A stretch of 64,000 nt of DNA, from contig LLEY01000033.1 of the NCBI GenBank assembly GCA_001414485.1, positions 62,001 to 126,000 on the forward strand, in the 5' to 3' direction. Every line of letters begins with the position of its first letter. Within the stretch, counting starts at the first letter, position 1. The notes beneath the pieces are model-generated. The model made no database searches. It was not told the origin of the DNA and saw nothing but the letters and a program-made list of their open reading frames with translations. Position numbers and translations under genes: made by a program. This DNA is from Calycina herbarum. Lineage: Eukaryota; Ascomycota; Leotiomycetes; Helotiales; Pezizellaceae. Of the stretch, positions 46,601-58,979 are shown piece after piece.

Positions 46601-48978
46601 TGTCAGTCGAGGCACAAATCAATCCATGGCGTGAGCTCGCAAGACTGTGGAAAGCTGGTGATCAAGTCAGTTGTACGAGTTTGACTCTATCGAGAGCAGG
46701 CGGCGATGCATTTGAAATGCTTCTTCTTAGCCCTGTTCCACTTCCTTTGGTCGAACCGTTAAAATTGTTTTGGGATAACAAAACCGAGCTTACTGTGGAA
46801 GTTAAAGAGACCTGGTTTCCTGGTAACAAGCAAAAGGCACAGCATGAAAGCTGGGTATTGCTCAATGCTGCATTTGGACACCGGTTTGCCATCGAGAAAA
46901 AACAGTTACCGCTGTTGTTTTCGACAGCAGAGGCCACAAGTGTTGATCAACTTACGAGCAACAAAATAAGCATAACTGGAAAACATCACCTTCCCCTGGA
47001 TTCCGCGAAATTTGGGCTAGTCTCGGACAGTTCGGAGCCAGATATCAAATATGTCGTCAAGTCGTTTGAACCAAATAAGCCGCCGATAGAAGACGTCCAG
47101 CAGCCTTACACAGATTATGAAGACGCTCCTGACGTGCCACATATATCTGTCACTCGTCTACCTCGAGCTTCACGCGGTGTTCTACGCTTCCTTCGCAAAA
47201 AAGACGGGGAAATCAGCAAGAAACCTCACTCTTCGGTGATACCAGCCCGTCGCTGTGTAGTTGAAGATATGCCGTTTCGCTACGTCCAGTTTGGACTTTT
47301 CATTCCCTCAATCTTGCATCAGTTATCCTTCTCTCTCATCTCACAGAGGTTAAACTCGACACTTCTCGCACCGGTTCAAATCAAAAACCTCGCTCTTGTC
47401 ACGGTTGCCATCTCAGCTCCCAGCTCGGGAGCCCTCCAGAATTATGAGCGTTTTGAGTTTCTGGGCGACTCGCTTCTCAAGTTTTGTAGTTCGATTCAAC
47501 TTATGGCTGAATACCCATTATGGCCAGAAGGATATCTTTCGGGGAAGAAAGATAGATTGGTAGCTAACTCGCGTCTCTCTCGTTCAGCAATGGATCTCGG
47601 TCTTGCGAAATTCATCATCACCTCAAACGCATCTGGACATCATTGGCGACCTCCCTACGTCGAAGATTTACTTGCCTCTGATAAATCCGAGGGAGCCAAA
47701 AGAGAACTGAGTACGAAAGTCCTAGCAGATTGCGTAGAAGCCCTAATCGGGGCCTCAATGCTCGACGGCGGTCTCCCCTCCGCTTTAAAATGCATGCAAA
47801 TCTTCCTCCCAGAACTAACCTGGACACCCCTCGAGACTCGTCGACAAACACTCTTCGACCTCGTTCCAACCGCTACTCTCCCAACAACCCACGCCCCCCT
47901 TGAACAACTCCTCGGCTACAAGTTCAACAAACCAGGTATCCTATGCGAAGCAATAACCCACGCTTCCTTCTCCCCCCAAAACGCCCTCGGGACAACCACC
48001 CACTCCCTCGAACGTCTAGAATTTCTCGGAGACGCGATCCTCGACCACTTGTTAGTATTGGAAATGTATGATTACAACCTTACACATTTCCAAATGCATG
48101 ATTTGCAAAGTGCAATGGGGAACGCGGATTTCTTGGCATGGTGTTGTATGCAACTCACCTACACATCTCAAACGGCATCCCTCGATCCAAAGACCCTCAA
48201 ACCTATCTATGAGGAAACTGGCATTCCACTTTGGAAATTCCTCCGCTTTTCCGGTCCAGAAATGGCCGGTACGATGAAAACCACGGAATCTCGCTACCAG
48301 ATCCTCAAACCGAAGATTGTGGAAGCAATAGAGAAGGGGGAGAGATATCCATGGACACTACTCGCAAGACTTGGGGCGAAGAAGTTTTACTCTGATGTTG
48401 TGGAGAGTCTTCTAGGTGGGTTATGGGTTGATTCAGGCGAGATGGATGCATCGAAATTATTCCTTGGAAAGCTGGGGATTACGGGGTATTTGAGGCAGAT
48501 TTTGAACACGGTGACGACTGATGGGAAGGGTGCGAGGAAGCTGGGGACTATGCTTTTTAGTCCGAAGAATGAGTTGGGGAGGTTGGCGGGGAGTGAGAGG
48601 GTTGATTATAAAGTTTTCAAGAAGGATCCAAGTGCGGAGGTTGATAGTGAGGAGAAGTTACGGGGAGAAAGTTTCAGATATGACGATGGGATTGAAGGCC
48701 AAACAAGCTGTTCCGTCGAAGTAGGAGGCGAGAAGATCGCTACTTATCATGGTGGACTCGATAGGAGGGAAGCAGAATTCGGAGCTGCTGATTTGGCGAT
48801 CAAGATTTTGGAGGAGAGGAAGAGGTTGGGGAAGTTGGGGAAGAAGAGGAAGGATGGTAGCGAGCATTCAAGGCGTGATGCGACGGGTGACATTGTGATG
48901 GAAGAGGGTGATGAGGAGGTCCCTGAGGTGGCAAGTGCTGAGATTGAGACTGGGGAGGAGAATGTTATGGAGGAGTAA
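43677..48978 (+). CDS. DCL2: Dicer-like protein 2 (RNA silencing endoribonuclease)
   Basis: Cuts double-stranded RNA into small RNAs; in ascomycetes it is the main antiviral and quelling Dicer. Exons 43677-43802, 43863-43891, 44060-44108, 44162-44414, 44474-45435 and 45964-48978 give 1477 aa. Domains: DExD helicase with MDTGSGKT (about 43-50), WFLAPTVSLC, DEAH (151-154) and LGLTASP; helicase C with GIDVPECNIVICF and QRRGRARKE (near 495); Dicer dimerisation region; RNase IIIa signature YERFEFLGDSLLKF (near 968) with partner DCVEALIGA; RNase IIIb signature LERLEFLGDAILDHLL (near 1157) with partner DVVESLLGGLWVD; and a degenerate dsRNA-binding tail (GEKIATYHGG, AADLAIKILEE). No PAZ is seen, as usual for fungal DCL2. 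Both RNase III centres keep their acidic residues. Intron 5 is 528 nt, far longer than the others. The last acidic/basic 60 residues look disordered. Confidence 0.95.
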
Positions 48979-49244
48979 ACGCGAAAAGCTTTGGTGGGGG
49001 GTTCTGGTCTGTCAGTTCGTTTCCCTTTTTTTTTTTTTGGTCGCCAGTTAGGTTGGGTTATACCTACCTACCCGGAAGACTATTAGTGAGCAAAAAATAG
49101 GAATATAAATCTATGTGCGTCAAAAAAAAAAAGGGAAAACTAGCACCAGCAGTAACAAAAGTGAAGAAACCACGCGACCTCCCCTCTTGGGACACATCCA
49201 TACCCCCAAGATGTCGACGTCCTGATAACCCACTCCCCTCCCTG
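48979..49244. other. 3' flank of DCL2
   Basis: Contains a T12 run at 49,028-49,039. No gene seen. Confidence 0.4.
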
Positions 49245-49477
49245 CTAGTCTGCACCATCCAAACCCCTCTTAACATAATTTGGCTTGGGTGAAGAATCCA
49301 TCATCAACCACTGCCCCTTGAACTCGCAGAGTTCCCGGTAACTGATACACTTACACTTGCAGCAGTAGTAATTCCCAGCACCGTTAATTCCACGACTCTT
49401 AGTCACCACACGTCCTGTCTCTTCTACGAAAAAGTTTTTCTTCCAAGTACAACGGACATCAAATAAGAAAAGTATAC
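49245..49477 (-). CDS. Possible small Cys-rich protein exon (unrecognised)
   Basis: A stop-free minus-strand frame of 76 codons follows an acceptor-like CAG at 49478-49480 and ends at TAG 49245-49247. It has a strikingly patterned cysteine region: VRCTWKKNFFVEETGRV, NYYCCKCKCISYRELC, then EFKGQWLMMDSS. Six cysteines, several aromatics and balanced charge look more like protein than chance. No start codon lies in frame upstream (TGA just before the acceptor). An upstream exon is therefore required; one candidate ATG is at 49572, but I could not close the phase. Role unknown. It may equally be a chance frame in the DCL2/YPD1 3' region. Confidence 0.3.
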
Positions 49478-49480
49478 CTG

Positions 49481-50550
49481 ATCACGGAGTAAATCAGTTG
49501 AAGAGAAGAAATACGAGGCGAAGAGTAGAGTCGCCGGTATACTTAGCACCAAATACCAGTTGTTGTCTCATTACAGAGTTGGATTATACCAATAGGTTGG
49601 GAGTAGTTAAATCAACATGATAAGGCTGTGGGAAAAGCTACAGTTAAAAAAACCCCCTAGATATGCTAGAATGATATAGCTCACGCGACCTTGTGTCTAT
49701 CTCGTAGCATATATCGTACCCCCGACGGCCAACGGAGAGATTGCATATGAGAGACCATGTGCCATAAGATTTACAGCCAGCGTTCTGTAAAGCGACAGAA
49801 CATCTCTCAACGACCCACCCAATAAATAGGGTTGGGCCGAGGAAGGAAGTAAACCACGAAAGAAGTAAAGATGAACATGCGGGGTACGAAGGGCGGGGTA
49901 AAATGGAAGATGCCGAAGAAGAAAATCGAGGTCACACAACGAAACACATGCAGGAAATTATCGAGTCTTTTCAATTCATTCTCTCAGTCTCACTCATCGG
50001 GGGGGAGGAAAAATCAAATTTCATCATCATCAAACCCCTCATGATCCGTAGACCATGAGCCAATTTTATCTCATCAAAACAAAAAAACCGAAGCAACCCG
50101 CAGGAAAAACAACAACCCCCAGTTCAGCTCAGAAAATGAAGGAAAAACGAAGAAGAAGAAGAAACGACGACGACACCTGAACCATGCTAAATCCAAGGCT
50201 AATCCCCAGTGAAAAAACGGCAGAGAGAACAAATGAATATTGAAAAAAATGGGGAGTTGGTCCACCTCCCATTTCCCCCGAGACGCCCAGATGTATTATG
50301 AGGAGCACTTGTCGTAAGAGGAGAACCACTGCTCAAGCGTGAATTCCCCAATGTCGTCGCTAGAAGTGTGAAGAAAAAGAACCAGATATTTATCCGTCCG
50401 GGTATAATTTGCGCTTCTCTTCCCAGGGATCCTACCAAGTCCTCTTTTTTCCCCCTTGCTAGCACGAGAACATCTGTTCACCATCAAGCCCACCCCTTCC
50501 CATGATGCGATACATAGTTTCGTGGTGAAATTATGGATGCGGGGTTACGT
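49481..50550. other. Intergenic region between DCL2 and YPD1
   Basis: About 1.07 kb with A-rich and GAA-rich runs (50,080-50,170). The longest open frames give low-complexity Phe/Leu-rich products and are rejected. Probably the 3' UTR of YPD1 and spacer. Confidence 0.4.
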
Positions 50551-51175
50551 TTAGTCGTAGAATTTCCGCAGGACCTTCTCGACTTCGGCGTATTCTTCCT
50601 TTACTTGGACTAGGGAGTCTTTGATGCGTTCTAGGCATTTTTCCTCGTCGGGCTCGTCTTCGGTGCCGGCTTCGTCTTTCTTTTGGCCGTAGTGTTGGAT
50701 CTTTTCGCAGCTGTCTTTGACCTTGGTGAGGCCGAGGGTGGCAGATGAGCCTTTTAGGAAGTGACCGAGGGAGGAGAGTTGTTTGAGATCTTTGGCTTTC
50801 CTATGGGACAGAAAAATGGTGGTTAGCTTTCATTCCCCTGGCTTGATTTGCCAAATAAAATGAGGGAGGGTCGTGTCGCATGTGCCCCTCATCGTATGTG
50901 CGCGCCGCAGAAAAAACTTACAACGCGTCATCCATCTTGGTGAAGGTTTGCTCGGCCTGCTCGAAGAATCCAAAGACGATGGACTTGCTGAATTCGCGCT
51001 CATCTTCGTCGTCATCCATCTCGAGGATTTGCTCAAAGGTCGAGGCATCGATGCTATCTCCTAGGTCGGGCAGACCAACCGAGCCCTCTTCACTCTGTGG
51101 CACTGCGATCAGCTCAGCTTCAAAGGATCAAGGAAGAGGGATACCTACCCGCTCTTCTTCATGGCGATCCGGCAT
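50551..51175 (-). CDS. YPD1: Histidine phosphotransfer protein of the SLN1-type phosphorelay
   Basis: Carries phosphate from hybrid histidine kinases to response regulators (SSK1, SKN7) in osmotic and oxidative stress signalling. Exons 51175-51149, 51094-50922 and 50800-50551 give 149 aa, normal for fungal HPt proteins. The HPt signature is SSLGHFLKGSSATLGL, with His80 as phospho-acceptor, followed by KDSCEKIQHYG. The upstream helix FEQILEMDDDEDEREFSKSI fits the family. For exon 2 the acceptor CACAG (51095) is required: the CAG eight bases upstream would shift the frame. The C-terminus KEEYAEVEKVLRKFYD completes the helical bundle. Single-gene context; no kinase nearby. Confidence 0.93.
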
Positions 51176-51737
51176 CGTGAGATGGATAAATGGGAGGAGG
51201 TTTGAGTAGAAAGGGAGGGTATTTTTTTTTAGGTAGCCGCAGTGCAGCGCAGGGCAGAGTGGAGGTGGTAGGTAGTATTGCTGGTGTAGTGTAGGGTAAG
51301 AGGTAAGGTTGATGTTGAACAAGCAGGAGATCTTCGGGATGTCCCGATTAAGATTCGCGAAAAGTATCAAATAGCGCCGAACTGCACTCTTCAACAAAAC
51401 TGGAGGAAGAAGGGAAGGAAGGAGCAGGAGGGAGGTTGGTGATTGTTGATTGGTGATTGGTGCAGAGGGAGGTGTTGAGAAGTTAATAATGGGAACGTCC
51501 GATTAATGGCGTAATGTTAATCTTTATCCGCCGCTAAAATTGGATAAGGCAGGAGGAACAGTGGAGGTGGTGAACGACGTTTCTTTGTCCACTCTCCAGC
51601 AACAAGACGGGAGATGTATATCAAAAAGGGGGGTCGGCTTGCTAGTGTTGCTTGTGGTCGCTTGTGTTTTGTGTTTCTCTCAAGCACCTTCGTTTCAAGG
51701 GACAGCGGGGGAGCAGAAGAGCCTCTTTTTGAACTGG

Positions 51738-51770
51738 CTACGAGTTCGCTACGAGTTCGCTACGAGTTCG
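51738..51770. repeat. 11-bp tandem repeat, 3 copies
   Basis: Unit CTACGAGTTCG three times without error, followed by CTACTCGAG. Confidence 0.9.
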
Positions 51771-52126
51771 CTACTCGAGTACTGGGCAGATTGGCTCAAG
51801 GGCTGGCGAGGGAGGGATGCGTCCTGCAAAGGAGGCACTTTCTCCTCTGAATGGAAGTGTCTCGAAGTCGGCCTGTTGGTCCTGGTCCTTGTTGTTGATG
51901 GGGGTCCAAGATGCATGTTACCATGCTACCATGCTTGGATTCTGGTGGAAAGAAGGGGTGATGATCCCTACAATCCCTACCCAAACATATGGAATGGCAG
52001 GTTGACCGTCAGCAAAAGGCAAATGCAATGCAATGCCATACAGGGGTGACAGGTGCTGATGACAGAAGAATGGCCTGGTCTAGAGGCGCCAACTGTCTTT
52101 CCGCGCTACTAGTGTACAACGAAGGC

Positions 52127-52158
52127 AGCAGAACAGCAGAACAGCAGAACAGCAGAAC
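52127..52158. repeat. 8-bp tandem repeat, 4 copies
   Basis: Unit AGCAGAAC four times without error. Confidence 0.9.
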
Positions 52159-52200
52159 ACCCTTCAGCGTTTCTTTCTACCCGACTTTTCATCTCTTTCC

Positions 52201-52240
52201 GGCCTACTACGGCCTACTACGGCCTACTACGGCCTACTAC
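52201..52240. repeat. 10-bp tandem repeat, 4 copies
   Basis: Unit GGCCTACTAC four times without error. Confidence 0.9.
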
Positions 52241-52692
52241 GTCCCGTCTGAGGAATCCTCCCTCGTGTTGGTCGTTTCTAGCGCTCCTCCTTCTTTTCTC
52301 CGCTGGGAAAAGCGTCTATTAGTTTGACCTGAATGTAGGTGTAGGTGATTGTAGAAACTGGCCGCTGTCGTCAAACTCAAACGGCCTCCAAATGGCGTCG
52401 CAACTTCATCCTCAACTCGCTCCCTTTCCCGCCCTTTTGTATTCAAATATCTTCACTTTGTGCGTCAACCCCCCAGCATTTCAGACCCCTCCATGAATGA
52501 CGCACCAGTCCTACGTCATGGTGCAGGAACCCCCATTCCATCCTCTCCACTCAGAGCACAGCATCAACGCCCTTTCGCTGCATTGGGCCTTCAACGAGCC
52601 GGGTGGAGAGGCTTGGCACAACGACTTTAACCACCCAACCTCCCAACTTCCTGTCACTTTTCACCTGACGGGAATTTGTTGCGTGCTCTTCT

Positions 52693-52725
52693 TGCTGCTG
52701 CTGCTGCTGCTGCTGCCGCTGCTGC
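52693..52725. repeat. CTG/CAG trinucleotide repeat
   Basis: About eleven TGC triplets with one interruption (TGCCGC). Confidence 0.85.
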
Positions 52726-53300
52726 ATAGATTTCCCTCCACGAAGACACACGGGAAGTATCTTCAAGTGGTAGGTACTATTTCCTCTCTGGGACACAACA
52801 CCCCTGACGTTCTTCCTCGGAAATATCTCCGACTTCGCTTCAAATCTCAACTTCCTCTTCAAAACACGGAATGTATCCCCACAATTCCTCGCTGCTCTTA
52901 AACTCCCCACTAGTACGGACGGAACGGAATGATGAAAAGTTTATCGTCACGGAGCAATCTCCTATGACCCGTCACGTCGTGCAAACAAACCTACACTACA
53001 CCAAATTTAGTGGTCCATCTATCTGTTGCCGTCAACCTGCATTCCCTCGGGAATCTAGACCGTCGATCGACGATGAGGCATGTGGGTCCCCTTATTTTTC
53101 AGCATGCTGCATGAACCAGTGAGAAATCCAGCGAGAAATCATCCCTTTCCTGCGAACAAATGAGAGAAAACGGCAGATATCTCGAGCCTTTTTTAGGAGG
53201 GAGTTGTCGGTATACCTGCTAGCAAAGAGGGTTCGCGGGTGGGTGTCGACCTGGGTTAGTAATCGCGCTCAAGTAGACACTTTTTTAAACCCCTAAGAGA

Positions 53301-55947
53301 ATGTTGAAATACAGCTTTGACTAGTCACTTCTTCAAACGATCCGCACTCTTGATCTCAACATAAGCCCACAGAGTTTTCCTCTAAACTACCCACTTTATT
53401 GCGCTCTCCTCTCTCCCAATACCCTTCCTCGAATCTCATGCTCATTTTTCCCCCTCTTCTTCACACTATCTTCCTTCTCTTTTCTAAAACATCAATAGCT
53501 AGTAAACTAAATCTTCAAATCTGAACTGCGCCAATAAACAGGTCATATGACCCAAGGTAGGTTACAAAAACTCACAAAATCCAAGCTCTTTGAGAACCGC
53601 CATCCCGATTTACAATCTAGACGCAATAAAAGATACTAGAAGTTTACGACTTGTCATAGTCTTTATCTCGGGTATCAAAAAGACGAGTGCGGAAAGAAGT
53701 TCCTTCTCGTATCCAACACAGGATACCCATCGTCGAAGAAGCGTCCCCACGACCCCTGGTTGGAGTGCACCACCCAGAGTACTCGTATCTGGGAAGTTTA
53801 TCCCTACGCAAGTATAAGATATAAACCCTATAGTGTCCTCTCTAAATTAATACCCCCAAGCTACGTAAACACCTCTAAGAGAAATGCGGGAATTTCTCGT
53901 CGGGAACTGATTACTATCGGAATTCGCGAAGGGTTTAGTATAAGACTTCACACTACTCACAAAGCATCAAATCGCATCTCCAACTAACTATAAAGTCTCC
54001 TTCCACGAGTTGCTAGTTCGCTACTAACTAGTCTATGAGCGGGATAATTTACACTTGGATTGGTTTCCTAAACCGTTTGAAAGGGGAGTGAACATCTAGA
54101 GTAGAGGGATATTATACTTTCCTAATGCCAAAAACTATGGCGGCCTTCGATTCCTAATCTCACTATACGATGCCCGTGTATATTCTATTATTCAAGAGTT
54201 AGGTCCAAGGAGTTCAGCAATCAAGTTTAAGAATCCTTTTAGTTTACCACTTCAGACGTGTGGGATGTATATACAAAGTACAAGACAAGATAAGAAACAT
54301 ATGCATTACTTTGAGTACACCCTCCTTTACATTTATTCTACGCACTGGCCTGGGATAGTTTACGTGTATTATCCAAGAAAAGAAAGCTTTGAAGAATGAG
54401 AAACTCCGACTTTCCATTCTTCGAAACGTTCTCGTGTGATATTCCGAGTTGTCACGAAACTCCCGAGGCAAGGGAAGGATGGAGTGTACTTGGAGCAAAG
54501 CTTAGGACTCTCTTACTTTGATTCTTAAGCATGAAGCCTCGTATTTTTGAAATAATAAAAATGTACTATGGAGCTATCAAGTTTATCTTTATTTTATTTG
54601 ATTCTCACTCCCTCCTAGAACGAGGAGTTGTTATGCTTCACCTCAAGAAACTTTAGGTATAAAACGATCTATATTGAAAGTAAGAAGTGGTATACTTTAT
54701 TCACCAATTAACCACTTATGTCACTACTCCAGACTACGGCTTACCTAGCAGTGAGTCGAGTAATCCCAACTCAACTACTTAAATATCTTGTTCGAGAATA
54801 TCTGGGTTCATCAAGTGCCATAAATAAAGTCGCTAAAAATTTTGAAAGGAGGCGGTACTTAGTAGATACTTGGGCTATCTGTATAAATACATAATTAATA
54901 TAATTATTCTAGAATTTTTTTCAAATAATTAGGTTCTTAAGTCATCGATTTGTAGCAAGAGTAGTGTAAACAGACCACAAGCCAGACCGCCAGCTACAGT
55001 TTCACCAGATCGCCGACGAAAAGTCCAGGAAACCGAAATTGAAGCGAGGCCCCCACAACAGAATCACGTAAAGCTCAAAAGAACTTGGCAAAGCACGAAA
55101 GGAAAAGCGGGATGAGAGAGAGAGAAAGAATTGATCGTGGAGCAAAGAAACTCTTGAACTATGTTAGATTCTCTCCCAGTTAGTTAGCAAAAACCCTGTT
55201 TCTAGACATAGGGGAAAAAACGAAGTGATGCTTAAGAAAAGTTCCGTAGTGCTTTCTCCCAAAATTTCCTCGAGACTACCCCTAGCGCAAAGCTACTCAG
55301 ATCTTCAAAGCGGTAGAAACAAGGATTCGCTGGCAGGAAGTGCACTACTGTCGAATCTCTTCTTCAAAGGTCGTTTGATAAGTTGGTGCAAAAAGTAGGC
55401 TATTTAGTACCAAAGGGTCACCATTCCAAAGAGAGGAAATGCAAGCGTGAAAAAGACTTCTCTCGTAATCGTTGAAAGCTAGTTCAAGGATGGTACGCAC
55501 TGATTTTGATTTTCCTCGGTAAAGAATAACTCAATGTGTCTCTTTTCGGCCTTCTCGATGCAATCATTTACTTCTGTATGTTCAGTTCTCAGCCTCTCCC
55601 TGGCAATATTCGGCGGAAAGGCCGTCTCCATCTTAATCCTCGTTTACTTTGGACGGCATTTGACGGTTTGTATACTTGGAATTATGAATCGGACATGGAC
55701 ACATCACAATGGCTGATTTAAATTCTTGTTTCATTAGTTTATTTCACAGGGTGGGGTTCACCGGTCGCTCTTCCGCTAGGCCTAGGAGTCTTTCACATAC
55801 CGAACCTTCGAGGGCAGGGCCTCATACTGTATCGAAGACGCAGTAGAGTCACCATACAGTAATACTCAGATTGCACGAACGAAACAGAAATGCAGACAAA
55901 TTTGCACAACAAAGTCCCATCCTACGAAAGAACCTATAACCCCAACC
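53301..55947. other. Gene-poor stretch between the repeat cluster and RRN6
   Basis: About 2.6 kb with many stops in all frames and only short open frames without recognisable domains. A 61-codon frame at 55,536-55,721 (LHLNPRLLWTAFDGLYTW) has protein-like composition but no start context and no family I know. Composition is moderately AT-rich, not as extreme as the RIP block. Confidence 0.4.
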
Positions 55948-58900
55948 CTAAAACCCGGCATTCCTAACCTTGGCCTTCTTCTTCTTCCCCTTCGTCGCAC
56001 TCCGACTCCCAAAAGCCCCTCTATCAGGTTGTGTCATCGGCACCTCCACTATTGGCTGAGAACTAAATATCTTATGCCCAACATCCGGCTGACTACCCCT
56101 TGGCACGGAAACAGGCTGAGATTCAGCTTTATCCCGTTCCCGACTCAAGAATTTCTCCGTCATCCTCTTTCTCCTAGCATCTTCTCTTCGTTTCTTACGA
56201 TTATTATCATCTCCACTTTCAGCAGCAGCAGCATTGTTCGTAGCTGCTTCCCAGGAGTATTCAGCTGGGTTACCGCCAACGACCCAGTGGGAGAGAAGTC
56301 GTGATTTTCCAGGGTCGGGTTGGTTGTCGATTGATATTGCGTATTTACGGAGTCGGGTGATTGCTGGGTCCTCTGGAGCTTCGGATATTGCTGTTGTGGT
56401 GCGGGAATAGACTGATGGTGTACGGAAATTGCGGTTCGTATGTAGACTTTGACTGCCATATTGCGAGGGCTCGGGAGTCATCTCCGGGGATATGAGGCGC
56501 TGTTCTTCGACATCTTGACTTTCCGGCTGGGTGAGAGACGTGGAATCCTGGGCTGTTAGAGAGACACCTATTGAACTCAGACAGAGCTCTATGGCTACCC
56601 GACGGATGGTTTTGTATTTAGATAGTCGTGTAGCATTCGACACGTCCTCAGGTAAACTAGACATCCAGCCATCTGTCAATCTATCATAGATCTCTAAGAA
56701 ACTTGACAAATCATTTTCTCCGTTGGCAGTAGTTAGAGAATCCATCGAAGGACAGTGAGTGAGATTTGAGACTGCAAGCTTAAAGTCATCTTCGGGATCA
56801 TTGATTTCTTTGAATTCTTGAATGAATCCATGCAAAGCATTGGAAGCCCTATCGAGCTCTTCAGGAAAAGTTGTTTGTCCGACTAATTCAAAGCTAGGAG
56901 AATGTTAGTACTGATAACCTCAAAGGACAGTCATACTTACAGAGTCGACATGGTGATCCCACCAGTTTGTTTAGCTCGATGAAATTCCTCCCACAGTATT
57001 CTTAGGAGCATTTCAAGCGTACCAGACTGGCGTTGTGAAGGTATGGGTGAGGAAACTTTTGATATTGTGTCGTTACGGTAAATGTGATCAAATATCGATC
57101 TCCAATCAATCCTAAATCGTGGGTCGTCTTGCTTATTCAGTGCAGATGCACCATGAGGGTCCCGAGGGACGGAACTAGGATCCAGAATTTCTAGATGGTC
57201 TTCGTCTTCATGGTCCCTGATAATGAATGGCTCGCGGACAAGTTTATCTGAACTGATCTTTGAATAGAATGTTGACCTTGGGTGGTTTAATCGGGCTGTT
57301 TTCCAGAAAGAAGGAAATTTGGGATCCTTCAAAATGGCACTATGAGCCACACAAATAGTTGACGCAAGTGCAAGTTGAGAGGTGAGTGCCCATATTTGAA
57401 AGAACCGAACCGCGTCCTCGACGCTTGCGAGGTTTGCATCATGACCCGCATCGAATGCTGCAGGTACAAAATACAGTGTGTCTAATGATTGAGAGTTGAG
57501 GTTTGCCGACAGGACAAATGACTTTTGCCATGAGATAGGTTTTTTCGTTCCATCTTTAATTTTAAAAGCATAAATGTTGAGAAGGGGTGTTTGGTTGGAC
57601 ATTATCACAACCGAAGCTTCAAACGGTCAGTTTTATGCGACACAATGTGGAGAGTTTTACATACCATATTCGTCCTGTAAAGGGACAAGTCGAAGGGTCT
57701 CATCATTTGCGTTCCGGAAATGTCGATATGAGAGAATGATTCTTGCTCCAGTCTGGTCTTGGTCACCTTCACCTGGTGGAGTGACTTCTATCCAGATAAT
57801 CCGTGAGGTAGTCAAGACGAATAAATGACTTTGATCAGTGACACTTCGTTTGACATCAATTATGTGCCCTGAGAATGATTTCGACAAGTCAATACTCCGA
57901 AGACGAGTGGGCTCAGCTTTGACATTAAAAATGGCAATAGTTTGTCGATTACAAACAGCAATGGTAGCGATGTCGGAAATCCAACATGCGCAATGCCATC
58001 CATCTTCATCAGATGGTGATTGCTTCAATAATGGGTCCGGTTCATGGCCATCAGAAACATTTCCGCTTCTCCCAGCTACAAGTCTAACCCCCCTCAGGTG
58101 GCTCTCAACATCCCAGATAGACCAGTTACCCAATAAATCCACGACAATGAATTGTCGAGTATACCAAGGGTTAAACGAAATATCGACATGGCTCTGTGAT
58201 CCGGTTTTGGCGATACCCAAAGACACGATGGGATTCGCCTGCAATGGGGATGCCCGAAATGCCCTCATGGTCGAGTCCTGGACAAGAGCCATTTGCAATT
58301 CGCCATAACTGGGTCTGAAAATAGTGGTAACCGAATCTTGCCGTACTGCTAGCCACGAAGTAGACTGATTTTCATCTCCAGAAAACAAGATTTGCCGAAT
58401 TGTACCTCCAGTACCCATCCAGTAACCCTGATCTGTTGAATGGAGATACTGGTGCTGGATGCTAGGACCATTTCGACCTCGGCGACCTCCCCAGCCTCGA
58501 CTTCTCGTTTGGATTCTAACAATTCTCAGAATATGACCTGCTTCGCCGCAAGGTAAGGCAATAAGTTTCGAGCGTCTCTTCCGGACGTAAATTCCGCCTG
58601 TTGCAAGAAGCGTCCCGGAATGTGTTGGAACTTCAGCCTCAATTTTGGGCTCATATTTCACGAGGCTTGATAAAATGTCGTTTGCGGGGAAAAGTTCCGG
58701 ACATTCCTTCACAAATCTTTTCAGATGGCTTTTTGGAAGGTCTGAAGGTTTGCCATTACTTGTTGGGAAGGGTTTGAGAGATGGAGGCAAACATTCCTCG
58801 AAGGCTGAAATTTGTTGGACATGTTGTTCTAGAAAATGTGAGTATTATTTCGATATTATTTGGACTTCAATCTCACCTTCGTCTAGATTTATAGAAAAAG

Positions 58901-58979
58901 CCCATTGGTTTTCCTCCGTGTCATAGGTCGCTTTTCCAGGATGACCGTAGCCAAGATCCGTGGCTTTATAGTCAGTCAT
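55948..58979 (-). CDS. RRN6: RNA polymerase I-specific initiation factor RRN6-like
   Basis: Core-factor subunit that recruits Pol I to the rDNA promoter in the nucleolus. Exons 58979-58877, 58828-57665, 57616-56941 and 56893-55948 give 962 aa, typical for ascomycete RRN6. The N-terminus has the family block TDLGYGHPGKATYD, then ENQWAFSINLDEG. A WD/beta-propeller-like region follows (NPWYTRQFIVVDLLGNWSIW, HCACWISDIATIAVCNRQT, RIIWIEV). The helical C-terminal half ends in a Ser/Gln-rich, then lysine-rich tail (SQPIVEVPMTQ, KGKKKKAKVRNAGF), also typical. Introns: 58829-58876, 57617-57664 and 56894-56940, all about 48 nt. It is divergent from SPC25 with 359 bp between the starts. Identity is from motif recall. 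Confidence 0.85.

Larger units (their letters stand above)
51176..53300. other. Upstream region of YPD1 with clustered short tandem repeats
   Basis: No gene supported. Four unrelated tandem arrays: CTACGAGTTCG three times (51738-51770), AGCAGAAC four times (52127-52158), GGCCTACTAC four times (52201-52240) and a TGC/CTG run (52693-52725). The longest frame (51540-52049) lacks an ATG and is repeat-derived. Confidence 0.55.

Noticed and set aside
51540..52049. 169-codon plus-strand frame upstream of YPD1
   Set aside because: No ATG at its start and partly made of tandem repeats.
54244..54498. 84-codon minus-strand frame
   Set aside because: No recognisable domain or gene context.
53500..55500. 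rRNA or intact tRNA genes in the gene-poor stretch
   Set aside because: No A/B box pairs, cloverleaf or conserved rRNA core could be found by eye.
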